NCBI GenBank assembly: GCA_001917905.1
Contig: MNEX01000101.1
Coordinates: 1-49,287, forward strand
Source: Acidobacteria bacterium 13_1_40CM_65_14
GTDB lineage: Bacteria > Acidobacteriota > Vicinamibacteria > Vicinamibacterales > CAVVIG01
DNA: 49,287 nucleotides
Direction of reading: 5' to 3'
In this document: positions 22,498 through 31,876 of the stretch, in pieces
Position numbering within the stretch: position 1 is the first letter of the stretch
Layout: each line of letters opens with the position of its first letter
Position numbers and translations under genes: made by a program
Notes under the pieces: generated by a model
The model's input: the letters and a program-made list of their open reading frames with translations, nothing else
Told to the model about the DNA's origin: nothing
Databases searched by the model: none

Positions 22498-23082
22498 GTG
22501 GACGTCGTGCGCAGCCAGCCACAACATGGCTGGATCGAAGTCATCACCGGCAGCATGTTCAGCGGCAAGAGCGAGGAGCTCATTCGCCGGCTGCGCCGCG
22601 CGCAGATTGCGAAGCAGCAGGTCCAGATCTTCAAGCCGCTCGTCGACAACCGCTACAGCGAAGATCACATCGTCTCGCACAGCGACATGCGTATGGCGTC
22701 GCAGTGCGTGAAGAGCTCCGACGAGCTCGTGAAGTGCGTCGACGACGACACCGAGGTCGTCGGGATTGACGAAGGGCAGTTCTTCGACGCGAACCTGCCG
22801 GCCGCGTGCAACACGCTCGCGGACCGCGGGAAACGTGTGATCGTCGCGGGTCTGGATCAGGACTACCTGGGCCGTCCGTTCGAGCCGATGCCGCAGCTCC
22901 TCGCGATTGCCGAATACATCACCAAGACGCTGGCCATCTGCGTCGTCTGCGGCGATCCGGCGAACCACACGCAGCGGCTGGTCGCCAGCAGCGACCGCGT
23001 GCTGGTCGGCGCCACCGGGATGTACGAAGCGCGCTGCCGTCACTGCTTCGACCCGACCCTCGCCGCCGTCGAAAAGGTGTAG
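22498..23082 (+). CDS. tdk: Thymidine kinase
   Basis: [36 protein letters not shown]...[11 protein letters not shown]...CVVCGDPA. Confidence 0.96.
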   Translation: MDVVRSQPQHGWIEVITGSMFSGKSEELIRRLRRAQIAKQQVQIFKPLVDNRYSEDHIVSHSDMRMASQCVKSSDELVKCVDDDTEVVGIDEGQFFDANLPAACNTLADRGKRVIVAGLDQDYLGRPFEPMPQLLAIAEYITKTLAICVVCGDPANHTQRLVASSDRVLVGATGMYEARCRHCFDPTLAAVEKV

Positions 23083-23091
23083 TGGAGCAAG

Positions 23092-23160
23092 CGTGCGCGG
23101 CGGGGGCCCCGCCACGGCACCCCAACGCGGCTGCCGCGTTGGGGACCCCGCGTTGTCGCG
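23092..23160 (-). repeat. Palindromic element (copy G, reverse orientation) related to 45696-45768
   Basis: CGGCGGGGGCCCCGCCACGGCACCCCAACGCGGC-T-GCCGCGTTGGGGACCCCGCG. Confidence 0.85.
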
Positions 23161-23233
23161 GCCCGAGAATCGCGGTCGAAGGCCTGTTGTGGGTTGTACC
23201 CAACCAGCTCGGACGGTCCGCTAGAATTATTTC

Positions 23234-23791
23234 GTGAACGCTCAGCCGATCCTTGCAGGGATCCTGCTGCTGCTCGGCGCCGGCTTCCTGATTGCGAATG
23301 CCCGGCTCATCCTCGAATACGTCCGGTTCCTTCGGCGAAAGCCGGGCGCGCTGCTGATCTGGCCGAGTCCCAAGCCGCCGTACTACGGGATGGCGCTCGC
23401 CATTGGCGTGACGATGGGTCTGCTCGTGTTCTACAAGCTCGTGTACCTGCGACAGCAGGCGTTCGGCGAAATCATGATGTTCGCCTACTACGCGTACCTG
23501 GTGCCGCTGAACCGCCGCATCGGCCGCGGGTTCTACGAGGACGGCATCTGGGCGGACAACGCGTTCATCCCGTACCACGAGATCGGCGGCATCAGCTGGC
23601 GCGAAGGCGAGCACGAGATCGCGCTCATCGTCATCTCACGGCTGCGCAATCTTGCACGGCGTCTCATCGTGCCGGGCGACAAATACGGCGCCGCGCGGCG
23701 GCTCCTGCGGGACAAGATCGGCGAGCACGCCATCCACTTCACGGGCACCGGACTGGATCTCGGCGCCCACGACGAGCGCGACGAAGCATGA
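23234..23791 (+). CDS. Membrane protein of unknown function
   Basis: N-terminal hydrophobic helices; GTG start. Confidence 0.6.
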   Translation: MNAQPILAGILLLLGAGFLIANARLILEYVRFLRRKPGALLIWPSPKPPYYGMALAIGVTMGLLVFYKLVYLRQQAFGEIMMFAYYAYLVPLNRRIGRGFYEDGIWADNAFIPYHEIGGISWREGEHEIALIVISRLRNLARRLIVPGDKYGAARRLLRDKIGEHAIHFTGTGLDLGAHDERDEA

Positions 23792-23792
23792 T

Positions 23793-23950
23793 GTGGTCGT
23801 TGGTCATTGGTCGTTAGTCATTGGTCGTTTGTCGTTGCCGCTCGTCAAGGGCGACATCGCATCGACCGATACAAGAGACTGGCGTGACTGACGCCTTAGA
23901 ACGAAACGACTAACGACCCAGGACGAACGACCAAAGACCAAAGACCATTT
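23793..23950. repeat. TTGGTCGTTAGTC-unit hairpin
   Basis: GTCGTTGGTCATTGGTCGTTAGTCATTGGTCGTTTGTCGTT...AACGACTAACGACCCAGGACGAACGACCAAAGACCAAAGACCA. Confidence 0.8.
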
Positions 23951-24799
23951 ATGGCAGCACGAGCGACCTGGAAGGGATTTCTGAAAATCAGCCTGGTGAA
24001 CATTCCGATCAAAGTGTTCCCGGCCACCGAGTCGAGCGGGACGATCTCGTTCAACCAGCTCCACGGCGAGTGCCAGACGCGCATCCAGCAGAAGCGCTGG
24101 TGCCCGAGCTGCAACCGCGAGGTGCCGAACTCGGAGATCGTCAAGGGGTACGAGTTCGAGAAGGGACGCTACGTCATCATGTCGGACGAGGATTTCGACA
24201 AGGTGCGTCCCGAATCGACGCGCGTGATCGATCTGGTCCAGTTCGCCGACGACTCGTCGATCGATCCGATGTACGTCGACCGTACCTACTACCTCGCGCC
24301 CGACGGCGCCATGGCGGCCGACGCGTTCGCCGTGATGCGCGACGGCATGAAAGGGAAAGTCGGCGTGGGCAAGCTCGCGCTCTACGGGCGTGAGTACCTC
24401 GTCGCCGTCAAGCCGCACGACCGGGGTATCGTGATGTACACGCTGCACCACGCCGCGGAAATCCGGAGCATCGACGCGGTGGAAGAGTTGAGCGCCGTCC
24501 CGGCGAAGGTGAAGCCCGAGGAGATCAAGCTGGCGAAGCAGGTCATCGAGACGTTCGAGGGGCCGCTGAACCTTGCCGACTACAAGGACGAGTATCGCGA
24601 GGGACTGCAGCGCATCATCGACGCCAAGATCGCCGGCGAAGAAATCGTCGCCACGGCTGCCGAAGCGCCGCCGCGCGTCGTCAACCTGATGGAAGCGCTG
24701 AAGAAGAGTCTCGATTCGGTGAGCGCGACGAAGAAGAAACCGGCGAAGGTCGTTGCCGCGAAACCCGGCGCGACGGTGGCGAAGCGGAAACGGGCCTAG
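23951..24799 (+). CDS. ku: Ku protein (bacterial NHEJ)
   Basis: ARATWKGFLKISLVNIPIKVFPATESSGTISFNQLHGECQTRIQQKRWCPSC...ALYGREYLVAVKPHDRGIVMYTLHHAAEIR. Confidence 0.96.
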   Translation: MAARATWKGFLKISLVNIPIKVFPATESSGTISFNQLHGECQTRIQQKRWCPSCNREVPNSEIVKGYEFEKGRYVIMSDEDFDKVRPESTRVIDLVQFADDSSIDPMYVDRTYYLAPDGAMAADAFAVMRDGMKGKVGVGKLALYGREYLVAVKPHDRGIVMYTLHHAAEIRSIDAVEELSAVPAKVKPEEIKLAKQVIETFEGPLNLADYKDEYREGLQRIIDAKIAGEEIVATAAEAPPRVVNLMEALKKSLDSVSATKKKPAKVVAAKPGATVAKRKRA

Positions 24800-24828
24800 C
24801 GGAATGAGGAATTAGCTCATTCCTGATT

Positions 24829-25701
24829 TCAGTGGCCGCTCAGCCATCCGATGAGGCCGTCTCCCGACGCCATGGGATCGCCCAGCCAGTCGGGCGGGAT
24901 CAACCATACGAACGCGAGAATCGCGATGACCCACAGATCGTAGGGCAGCGTCGCCCGTTCATCGGTCCAGAAGAAGGCACGATTGAAGAAACCGGCCACG
25001 CCCTTTCTGGTCGGCATCGGCAGATGGTTCAGCGCGAGATACGTGTAGTAAATCCGGTTCGCCACCGCCAGGACCGACAGCACCAGAATCACCCACAGCA
25101 CGCCGGCCATCCGATTGGTGGACGCGCCAATCATGAACAGCACGATGCGCTCGGGGCGCTCCATGAAGCCGACCTTGCACTTGTGGACGAGCGACTCGGC
25201 GCGCGCGCGCGCGTAGCTGGTCATGATCGAGAAGATCAGCGTCAGGGCCGCGATCATCACGTAGTCGCCGCGCCCCAGCTTCGAGTAGAGAAAGATCAGC
25301 CCCGTGATGAGCGCAAGATCCGAAAAGCGATCGAGCGTCGAATCCCAGAACGCGCCGAACTCCGACACGGTATTGGTCAGGTGCGCGACCTTGCCGTCGA
25401 TGAAGTCGAAGATGTTGGCGACGAGCATGATGACGAACGCCAGCATGAACTTCCCGAAACCGAGCGCCCACGCCGCCCCGACGTTGATGATGACCCCGAT
25501 GAGCGTGAGCGTGTTCGGGTGGATGTGCAGCTTGACGCACGCGTTGATGATCGCGCGCAGGGGAAACATGCAGATCTTCCCGATGAGCCCGGTGAAGGTG
25601 GTGCGCGGACGCGGTGCCCGGCCGTTCACGGTCGTCACCGACGTGCCGCTGACTGCGGGGCTTATAATGGAAGGTTCAGACACAGAACGAAAACGCGACA
25701 T
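24829..25701 (-). CDS. CDP-alcohol phosphatidyltransferase family protein
   Basis: NIFDFIDGKVAHLTNTVSEFGAFWDSTLDRFSD approximates the DGx2ARx8Gx3Dx3D class motif; multiple TM segments. Confidence 0.85.
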   Translation of the reverse strand: MSRFRSVSEPSIISPAVSGTSVTTVNGRAPRPRTTFTGLIGKICMFPLRAIINACVKLHIHPNTLTLIGVIINVGAAWALGFGKFMLAFVIMLVANIFDFIDGKVAHLTNTVSEFGAFWDSTLDRFSDLALITGLIFLYSKLGRGDYVMIAALTLIFSIMTSYARARAESLVHKCKVGFMERPERIVLFMIGASTNRMAGVLWVILVLSVLAVANRIYYTYLALNHLPMPTRKGVAGFFNRAFFWTDERATLPYDLWVIAILAFVWLIPPDWLGDPMASGDGLIGWLSGH

Positions 25702-25709
25702 AGTAGCGT

Positions 25710-27647
25710 ATGGCCATCCACGAACTCAAGGAACAGATCGCCCGGTTGCCTGAGCAGCCCGGAGTCTATCTGTACTTCAACGCGGACGGCGACACGATTT
25801 ATGTGGGCAAGGCGCGCGCGCTGCGTGACCGCGTGCGCAACTATCTGGGCGGGTACGGCTCGGACGTGAAGCGCGACGCGCTGCTCGACGAAATCGCGCG
25901 GCTCGAGGTCATCGTCACCGACTCGGTGGTCGAGGCGCTCGCGCTCGAAAACAACCTGATCAAGCAGCGGAGCCCGAAGTTCAACATCCTGCTGCGCGAT
26001 GACAAGAACTACCCGTACCTGCAGCTGACGACGAATGAAGCGTTTCCGCGGGTGCTCGTCGCCCGGCGCGTCGAGCGAGACGGCAGCTTCTATGCCGGAC
26101 CGTTTCTGCCCGCGCACTTCGCGCGCAAGACGATGAGCCTGACGCACCGGCTGTTCGGTATCCGCTCGTGCAACGAGGTGATTACCGGGAAGCGCGGCCG
26201 CCCCTGCCTGGAGTACGACATCAAGCGGTGCATCGCGCCGTGCGTCGACACGATCTGCACGGCCGACGAGTATTCGGGCGCGGTGGGTATGACGCAACTG
26301 TTTCTGGAAGGGAAGAACGACGAGCTCGTCAAGACGCTGCGTACGCGGATGCTCGACGCGGCGGCGGGCGAGCGGTTCGAGGAGGCCGCGCAGCTGCGCG
26401 ACGCGATGCGGACCGTGCAGACGCTGCACGATCGCCAGCAGAAGATGGCGACGACGGAGCTCGGCCACCGCGACGTGTTCGGGCTGAAGCTCGGGCCCGC
26501 CGGCGTCGCGCTGCAGGTCTTCCAGGTCCGCAGCGGACGCGTCGTCGAGCGCGTGGAGCTCGGAACCGAAGACGCGATTGTCGGATCGCGCGAGGGCGAA
26601 GTGCTCGCGGCCGCGATTCAGCAGTTCTACGAGCTGCGCGGCGCGCCCCCGGAAATTCATGTGACCGTGGAGCCGGACGAGCGCGAGGCGCTCGAAGCGT
26701 GGCTGACCGATCGCGCCGGGCGCCGCGTCAAGATTGTCGTGCCGCAGCGCGGCGAGAAGCGCGGCTTCGTCGATCTCGCGAACCGAAACGCCGCCCTCGC
26801 GTATTCGACGCGCTTCAATCAGGCCAGGGCGGCGCAGTACGACGCGCTCGAAACCTTGCAGCACGTCCTCGCGCTGCCGACGCTGCCGCGGCGCATCGAG
26901 TGCTTCGACATCTCGACGATCCAGGGCAGCGAAACCGTCGCGTCGATGGTCGTCTGCGAAGACGGCCGCATGCGCCGCGCGGAATATCGGAAGTTTCGAA
27001 TCAGAGGCACGGGACGTTCTGTTCTGGATACGCGCGAGGGCCACGGCCCGAGCGCGTCAGCGGACGGGGGTGGGGCCCCGTCCGAAGTAAAGAATAGGGG
27101 GGCCCCGGCGCCAGTGGAAGAAGGTGGGGCCCCGCCCGCAGTAAGAAACGACGACTTCGCGGCGATGCACGAAGTCGTGCTGCGACGCTATCGCAAGCTG
27201 CTCGAGCACGGCGGTCCGTTTCCCGATCTCGTGCTGATCGACGGCGGCAAAGGGCAGTTGACGGCGGCGTACGCGGCGCTCGAAGAATTGGGTCTCGCGA
27301 ACCTCGTCGCGGTCGGCATCGCCAAGAAAGAGGAGCTGCTCTACACGCGCGACCGCGAGGATCCGATTGCGCTCGCGGCGACCGATCCGGCGCTGCTGCT
27401 CGTGCAGCGGATCCGCGACGAAGCGCATCGCTTCGCCGTCACGTTCCACCGCCGTGCACGCGCGATGCGCGACCTGCGATCCGAGCTCGATCACGTGCCC
27501 GGCGTCGGGCCGCGGCGGCGCAAGACATTGCTGACGACGTTCGGGAGCCTCGCCGGCGTGAGGCGCGCGACGCGTGAAGAGCTGGCGGCTGTTGTCGGCG
27601 CGAAAACGGCCGACGCCGTTCTTGCGTTTTTCGCGAGTCGGCCGTAA
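25710..27647 (+). CDS. uvrC: Excinuclease ABC subunit C
   Basis: GIY-YIG N-domain (LPEQPGVYLYFNADGDTIYVGKARALRDRVRNYL), UVR motif, RNase H-like C-domain (RRIECFDISTIQGSETVASMVV, LVLIDGGKGQLTAAY), HhH end. Confidence 0.97.
   Translation: MAIHELKEQIARLPEQPGVYLYFNADGDTIYVGKARALRDRVRNYLGGYGSDVKRDALLDEIARLEVIVTDSVVEALALENNLIKQRSPKFNILLRDDKNYPYLQLTTNEAFPRVLVARRVERDGSFYAGPFLPAHFARKTMSLTHRLFGIRSCNEVITGKRGRPCLEYDIKRCIAPCVDTICTADEYSGAVGMTQLFLEGKNDELVKTLRTRMLDAAAGERFEEAAQLRDAMRTVQTLHDRQQKMATTELGHRDVFGLKLGPAGVALQVFQVRSGRVVERVELGTEDAIVGSREGEVLAAAIQQFYELRGAPPEIHVTVEPDEREALEAWLTDRAGRRVKIVVPQRGEKRGFVDLANRNAALAYSTRFNQARAAQYDALETLQHVLALPTLPRRIECFDISTIQGSETVASMVVCEDGRMRRAEYRKFRIRGTGRSVLDTREGHGPSASADGGGAPSEVKNRGAPAPVEEGGAPPAVRNDDFAAMHEVVLRRYRKLLEHGGPFPDLVLIDGGKGQLTAAYAALEELGLANLVAVGIAKKEELLYTRDREDPIALAATDPALLLVQRIRDEAHRFAVTFHRRARAMRDLRSELDHVPGVGPRRRKTLLTTFGSLAGVRRATREELAAVVGAKTADAVLAFFASRP
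27010..27147 (+). repeat. Interspersed element, copy C plus two further GGGGCCCC cores, in-frame inside uvrC
   Basis: GACGTTCTGTTCTGGATACGCGCGAGGGCCACGGCCCGAGCGCGTCAGCGGACGGGGGTGGGGCCCCGTCCGAAGTAAAG then GGGGGGCCCC and GGTGGGGCCCC. Confidence 0.9.
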
Positions 27648-27657
27648 CCTGTCGACA

Positions 27658-27732
27658 TCGAACGCAAAGCGCGCAAAGGACGCAAAGAAACAACCTCTTC
27701 TTTGCGGTCTTGGCGGCCTTTGCGTTCAACGT
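27658..27732. repeat. GCAAAG-unit hairpin
   Basis: AACGCAAAGCGCGCAAAGGACGCAAAG...CTTTGCGGTCTTGGCGGCCTTTGCGTTC. Confidence 0.85.
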
Positions 27733-27741
27733 GATCCCCTC

Positions 27742-28386
27742 TTGGACATCAACATCGGTCAAATCTTCATTGCCTTCATCGTCTTGCTGTTTTCGCTGAC
27801 CATTCACGAGATGGCGCACGCGTGGACGGCGGATCGGCTCGGCGATCCCACGGCGCGTCTGCTCGGCCGCGTCTCGCTGAATCCGCTCGTGCACGCGGAT
27901 CCGATCGGCACGATCCTGTTTCCCCTCGTAGCCATGACGACGGGCTTTCGATTCCTCATCGGTTGGGCGAAACCGGTGCCGGTCAACGTCCGCCAGCTCC
28001 GGCATCCACGCCGCGATTACGTGCTCGTCGCGGCCGCCGGCCCGGCCAGTAATCTTCTTCTCGCCGTCGCCGCGGCGGTCCTTCTGCGCATCGTCCCCGT
28101 GTCGCCGTACACGCTGGGAGAACCGAACGTCACGGCGCCGATGGCGACGCTGTTCGCGACCGCGATGCAGACCAACGTGCTGCTCGCCGTCTTCAACATG
28201 ATTCCGATTCCGCCGCTCGACGGCGGAAACGTCCTCGGTGGGCTGCTGCCGCGGCCGCTCGCGTCTCGCTACGACTCGCTGATTCGGCCGTACGGGTTCG
28301 TGCTCCTCTACGTGCTCATGTTCACCCGCGGTTTCGACTACCTCGTCATCCCGCCGTCGCGTCTGCTGCTTTCTTGGCTTCTGTGA
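27742..28386 (+). CDS. Site-2 protease (M50) family
   Basis: FSLTIHEMAHAWTADRLGDPTARLLGRVSLNPLVHADPIGT...NMIPIPPLDGGNVL. Confidence 0.93.
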   Translation: MDINIGQIFIAFIVLLFSLTIHEMAHAWTADRLGDPTARLLGRVSLNPLVHADPIGTILFPLVAMTTGFRFLIGWAKPVPVNVRQLRHPRRDYVLVAAAGPASNLLLAVAAAVLLRIVPVSPYTLGEPNVTAPMATLFATAMQTNVLLAVFNMIPIPPLDGGNVLGGLLPRPLASRYDSLIRPYGFVLLYVLMFTRGFDYLVIPPSRLLLSWLL

Positions 28387-29381
28387 CTCGTGCGCGCGTC
28401 GTGTCAGGCATGCGTCCGACGGGACGGCTGCATCTGGGCCATTTGGTCGGCGCGCTCGGCAACTGGGTGCCGCTGCAGGATCAGTACGACTGCTTCTACT
28501 TCGTCGCCGACTGGCATGCGCTGACGAGCGACTTCGCCGACACGAGTCAGCTGACGTCGTACACGTACGAGAACGTGGCCGACTGGATTGGCGCCGGACT
28601 GGATCCCGAGCGGAGCACGTTCTTCGTGCAGTCGCTCGTGCCCGAGCACGCCGAGTTGTATCTGCTGTTGTCGATGGTCGTGCCGGTCCCGTGGCTCGAG
28701 CGCGTGCCGACGTACAAGGAACAGCAGGAGAACCTGAAGGACAAGGACCTGTCGTCGATCGGGTTTCTCGGCTATCCGCTCCTGCAGACGGCCGACGTCA
28801 CGATGTACGATGCGCGCTTCGTGCCAGTCGGCGCCGATCAGGTGGCGCATCTCGAGCTCGGGCGTGAAGTCGTGCGCCGCTTCAACAATTTTTTCGGCGA
28901 TGTCCTCGTCGAACCGGAGCCGATGCTCACGAAGTTCGAACGGCTCCCCGGCCTCGACGGCGATAAGAAGATGAGCAAGAGCCTCGGTAACACCATTCAT
29001 CTGTCCGACACGGCCGGCGAGGTCAAGAAGAAGGTGATGCGGATGTACACGGATCCCAAGCGCGTGCGGGCTGACATCCCAGGCACGGTCGAAGGAAATC
29101 CGGTATTCACGTATCACGACGCGTTCAACCCGAACACAGAGGAAGTCGAGGATCTCAAGACGCGCTACCGCGCCGGCCAGGTGGGCGACGTCGAGGTGAA
29201 GACGAAACTCGCCACTGCGCTCAACGCGCGCCTCGATCCGATCCGCGAGCGTCGCGCCGCCATCCTGGCGAAGCCCGATCAGCTGAAGGAAATTCTGTTC
29301 GACGGATCCAAGCGGGCGCGCGCCGAGGCGCAGAAGACGATGGCGCGCGTGCGTGATGCGGTGAAGATTACGTACCGATAG
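28383..29381 (+). CDS. trpS: Tryptophanyl-tRNA synthetase
   Basis: VSGMRPTGRLHLGHLVGALGNWV, DKKMSKSLGNTI (KMSKS). Confidence 0.97.
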   Translation: MTRARVVSGMRPTGRLHLGHLVGALGNWVPLQDQYDCFYFVADWHALTSDFADTSQLTSYTYENVADWIGAGLDPERSTFFVQSLVPEHAELYLLLSMVVPVPWLERVPTYKEQQENLKDKDLSSIGFLGYPLLQTADVTMYDARFVPVGADQVAHLELGREVVRRFNNFFGDVLVEPEPMLTKFERLPGLDGDKKMSKSLGNTIHLSDTAGEVKKKVMRMYTDPKRVRADIPGTVEGNPVFTYHDAFNPNTEEVEDLKTRYRAGQVGDVEVKTKLATALNARLDPIRERRAAILAKPDQLKEILFDGSKRARAEAQKTMARVRDAVKITYR

Positions 29382-29397
29382 AACTGACGCAGATGCT

Positions 29398-29486
29398 TTC
29401 AACACAAAGGACACAAAGGACACAAAGGAAAAACAATTTGCGGTCTTTCATGCATATCCTTTGTGTCCTTCGTGTCCTTCGTGTTC
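29398..29486. repeat. ACACAAAGG-unit hairpin
   Basis: AACACAAAGGACACAAAGGACACAAAGG...CCTTTGTGTCCTTCGTGTCCTTCGTGTT. Confidence 0.85.
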
Positions 29487-29511
29487 ACGCAGCGGTCGTC
29501 GGGGCACAGTG

Positions 29512-30315
29512 ATGGATCAAGCCCACGACTTCGAATCCGCCCCTGACGCATTTCCGGTCAAGCTCGAAAACTTCGAGGGGCCGCTCGATTTGCTGCTTCA
29601 CCTCATCAAGAAGCACGAGGTGAACATCCACGACATCCCCATCGCCCTCATCACTGCGCAATACCTGGCGGCGATCGAGCTGATGCAGGAGCTGAATCTC
29701 GACATCGCGGGCGAGTTTCTCCTGATGGCGGCGACGCTCATTCACATCAAGTCGAAGATGCTGCTGCCGCGTCCCGAAACCGCGGCGGGCGTCGAAGGCG
29801 AAGCAGAAGATCCACGCGACGCGCTCGTTCGGCGTCTGCTGGAGCATCAAAAGTTCAAAGCCGCCGGCGCGCTGCTGCACGAGCGCGAGCAGGTGCGCGC
29901 GGCACAGTGGCTGCGGCCCGACGAGCGCATCGCCGACATCGCCGGCGACGGCTACGAGCCGGAGCTGGAGGTCGATCTCTTCAGCCTGCTGTCGGCGTTT
30001 CAGGCGGTCGTGGAGCGCGCGAAGCAGCGGCCGAAGATTCTGCTCCCAGCGGAGCAGATCTCGGTCGAGACACGGATCGACGATCTGCTTGCGCGTCTCT
30101 CGGAAACCGAAGCGTGCGGGTTTGAGGATCTGTTCGCCGACGTCCAGGATCGCGCCGGCCTCATCGTGACGTTCCTGGCGCTGCTCGAGATGATTCGGCT
30201 CCAACTCGTGCGCGTGTTCCAATCGGGCAGCTTCGGACCGATTCGCGTCTACAAGCGCGCGCGGCCGGCCGATGCGCCGCATCCGATAGGCGATCCGGAG
30301 ACACATCGTGGCTGA
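29512..30315 (+). CDS. scpA: Segregation and condensation protein A
   Basis: FPVKLENFEGPLDLLLHLIKKHEVNIHDIPIALITAQYL. Confidence 0.95.
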   Translation: MDQAHDFESAPDAFPVKLENFEGPLDLLLHLIKKHEVNIHDIPIALITAQYLAAIELMQELNLDIAGEFLLMAATLIHIKSKMLLPRPETAAGVEGEAEDPRDALVRRLLEHQKFKAAGALLHEREQVRAAQWLRPDERIADIAGDGYEPELEVDLFSLLSAFQAVVERAKQRPKILLPAEQISVETRIDDLLARLSETEACGFEDLFADVQDRAGLIVTFLALLEMIRLQLVRVFQSGSFGPIRVYKRARPADAPHPIGDPETHRG

Positions 30316-30961
30316 AGAACCGACTGTTCGAGACGCGCAGCGCGCCAGCGCGGAGCTGAAATCGATCTTGGAGGCCCTGATCTTCGCCTCGCCCGAGCCG
30401 CTGACGCCGAAGGCGATGTTCAAGCTGCTCGACACCGAGCCGAAGGAAGACGTGCAGGCGGCGCTGGCCGAGTTGAAACAGGACTACGATCGGCCCGGCG
30501 GCCTGCAGTTGGTCGAAGTCGCCGGTGGCTATCAGATCGTCACGCGCTCGGATCTGCATGACTGGGTTCGAAAGCTGTTCCACGAGCGCTCGACGCAGAG
30601 ACTCACGGTGCAGGCGCTCGAGACGCTCGCGGTCATCGCCTACAAACAACCGATCACGGCGCTCGAGGTCACCGAAATCCGCGGCGTCAACACGGCAGGC
30701 GTGCTGAACACCTTGCTCGAGCGCGGGCTGATCAAGATCGTCGGACGCAAGCAGGTGGTCGGCCGGCCGTTCCTCTACGCGACGACCCGGGAATTCCTGA
30801 TCCGGTTCGGGCTGAACGATCTCAACGATCTGCCAAAGGTCGAGGACATGGCGGAGGCGCTGGGCCTCGACGTGCCGATTCTCGTGGAGCAGCCGACGCG
30901 CGAAGAGGATCTGCCGCTCGCGGAGCCCGAGGTCGAGGAGCCCGGTGGGTCGATACACTGA
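30308..30961 (+). CDS. scpB: Segregation and condensation protein B
   Basis: LKSILEALIFASPEPLT...RLTVQALETLAVIAYKQPITALEVTEIRGVN...VVGRPFLYATTREFLIRFGL. Confidence 0.95.
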   Translation: MAEEPTVRDAQRASAELKSILEALIFASPEPLTPKAMFKLLDTEPKEDVQAALAELKQDYDRPGGLQLVEVAGGYQIVTRSDLHDWVRKLFHERSTQRLTVQALETLAVIAYKQPITALEVTEIRGVNTAGVLNTLLERGLIKIVGRKQVVGRPFLYATTREFLIRFGLNDLNDLPKVEDMAEALGLDVPILVEQPTREEDLPLAEPEVEEPGGSIH

Positions 30962-30963
30962 GC

Positions 30964-31032
30964 CAACACAAAGGACACAAAGGTCAGGACCGTAGACGTT
31001 TTCCTTTGTGTCCTTCGTGTCCTTTGTGATGA
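30964..31032. repeat. ACACAAAGG-unit hairpin between convergent scpB and pseudouridine synthase genes
   Basis: AACACAAAGGACACAAAGG...CCTTTGTGTCCTTCGTGTCCTTTGTG. Confidence 0.85.
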
Positions 31033-31757
31033 TTCAGCGCGGCTGACTTGCGCAGTCGGTCGACTTCATCGTCGGTCAGCTCTCGCCACTGACCGACCTT
31101 CAGCTTCGCATCCCTCAATGGGCCGATGGCGACGCGTTTCAGGTGCCTCACGGGGTGGCCGATGGCGTCGCACATGTTCCGCACTTGACGGTTGCGGCCC
31201 TCACGGATCGTGATCGCGATCGTTGCTTCACTCGCATCGCGTCCATGCGGGAGGAGCCTGACGTCGGCGGACTGCGTGCGCCGGCCGTCGACGACGATGC
31301 CCCGGCCGAGGCGATTGAGATCGTGGGCGTCTGGGACGCCGAGCACGCGCGCCTCGTAGACGCGCGCGACGCCGTGGCGCGGATGCGTCAGGCGCGCCGC
31401 GAGATCGCCGTCGTTGGTCAGCAGCAGCAAGCCTTCCGAGTCGAAGTCGAGTCGTCCGACCGGATAGACGTACTCCCGCACGCCGCGCAACAGGTCGATC
31501 ACCGTCGGACGCCGCTGGGGATCCGATCGCGTCGTCACGTACCCGCGTGGCTTGTTCAGGAGCAGATAGCGATGGCGCTCGACGACCTTGACGCGGCGTC
31601 CGTCGACGCGGATGTCGTCGTGTGCCGGGTCGGCCTTCGTGCCGAGCTCGCGCACGGTGACGCCGTTCACGGTCACGCGGCCGTCGAGCATCAGCTGTTC
31701 GCTCGCGCGGCGGGAGGCGATACCGGCCTGGGAGAGAATTTTCTGCAATCGCTCCAC
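30984..31757 (-). CDS. rluB: 23S rRNA pseudouridine synthase (RluB family)
   Basis: S4 domain MERLQKILSQAGIASRRASEQLML, YPVGRLDFDSEGLLLLTNDG, EGRNRQVRNMCDAIGHPV. Confidence 0.93.
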   Translation of the reverse strand: MERLQKILSQAGIASRRASEQLMLDGRVTVNGVTVRELGTKADPAHDDIRVDGRRVKVVERHRYLLLNKPRGYVTTRSDPQRRPTVIDLLRGVREYVYPVGRLDFDSEGLLLLTNDGDLAARLTHPRHGVARVYEARVLGVPDAHDLNRLGRGIVVDGRRTQSADVRLLPHGRDASEATIAITIREGRNRQVRNMCDAIGHPVRHLKRVAIGPLRDAKLKVGQWRELTDDEVDRLRKSAALNHHKGHEGHKGKRLRS

Positions 31758-31768
31758 TGCTTACAGCC

Positions 31769-31876
31769 TAGCCACGAAAGCACGAAAGCACGAAAACACG
31801 AAAAAGACGAAAGGCTCGGGTCTCATCTTCGGTGTTTCGTGGTTTTCGTGGTTTCGGGTTTCGTGGTTCGTCACTA
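31769..31876. repeat. CACGAAAG-unit hairpin
   Basis: CCACGAAAGCACGAAAGCACGAAAACACGAAAAAGACG...TTTCGTGGTTTTCGTGGTTTCGGGTTTCGTGG. Confidence 0.85.

Noticed and set aside
22498-24799. tdk-membrane protein-ku region considered as a phage or defence island
   Set aside because: No integrase, phage structural, nuclease or toxin-antitoxin genes; neighbours are housekeeping.
31769-31876. Second CACGAAAG tract considered as CRISPR
   Set aside because: Same reasons: hairpin with tandem arms, no spacer structure.
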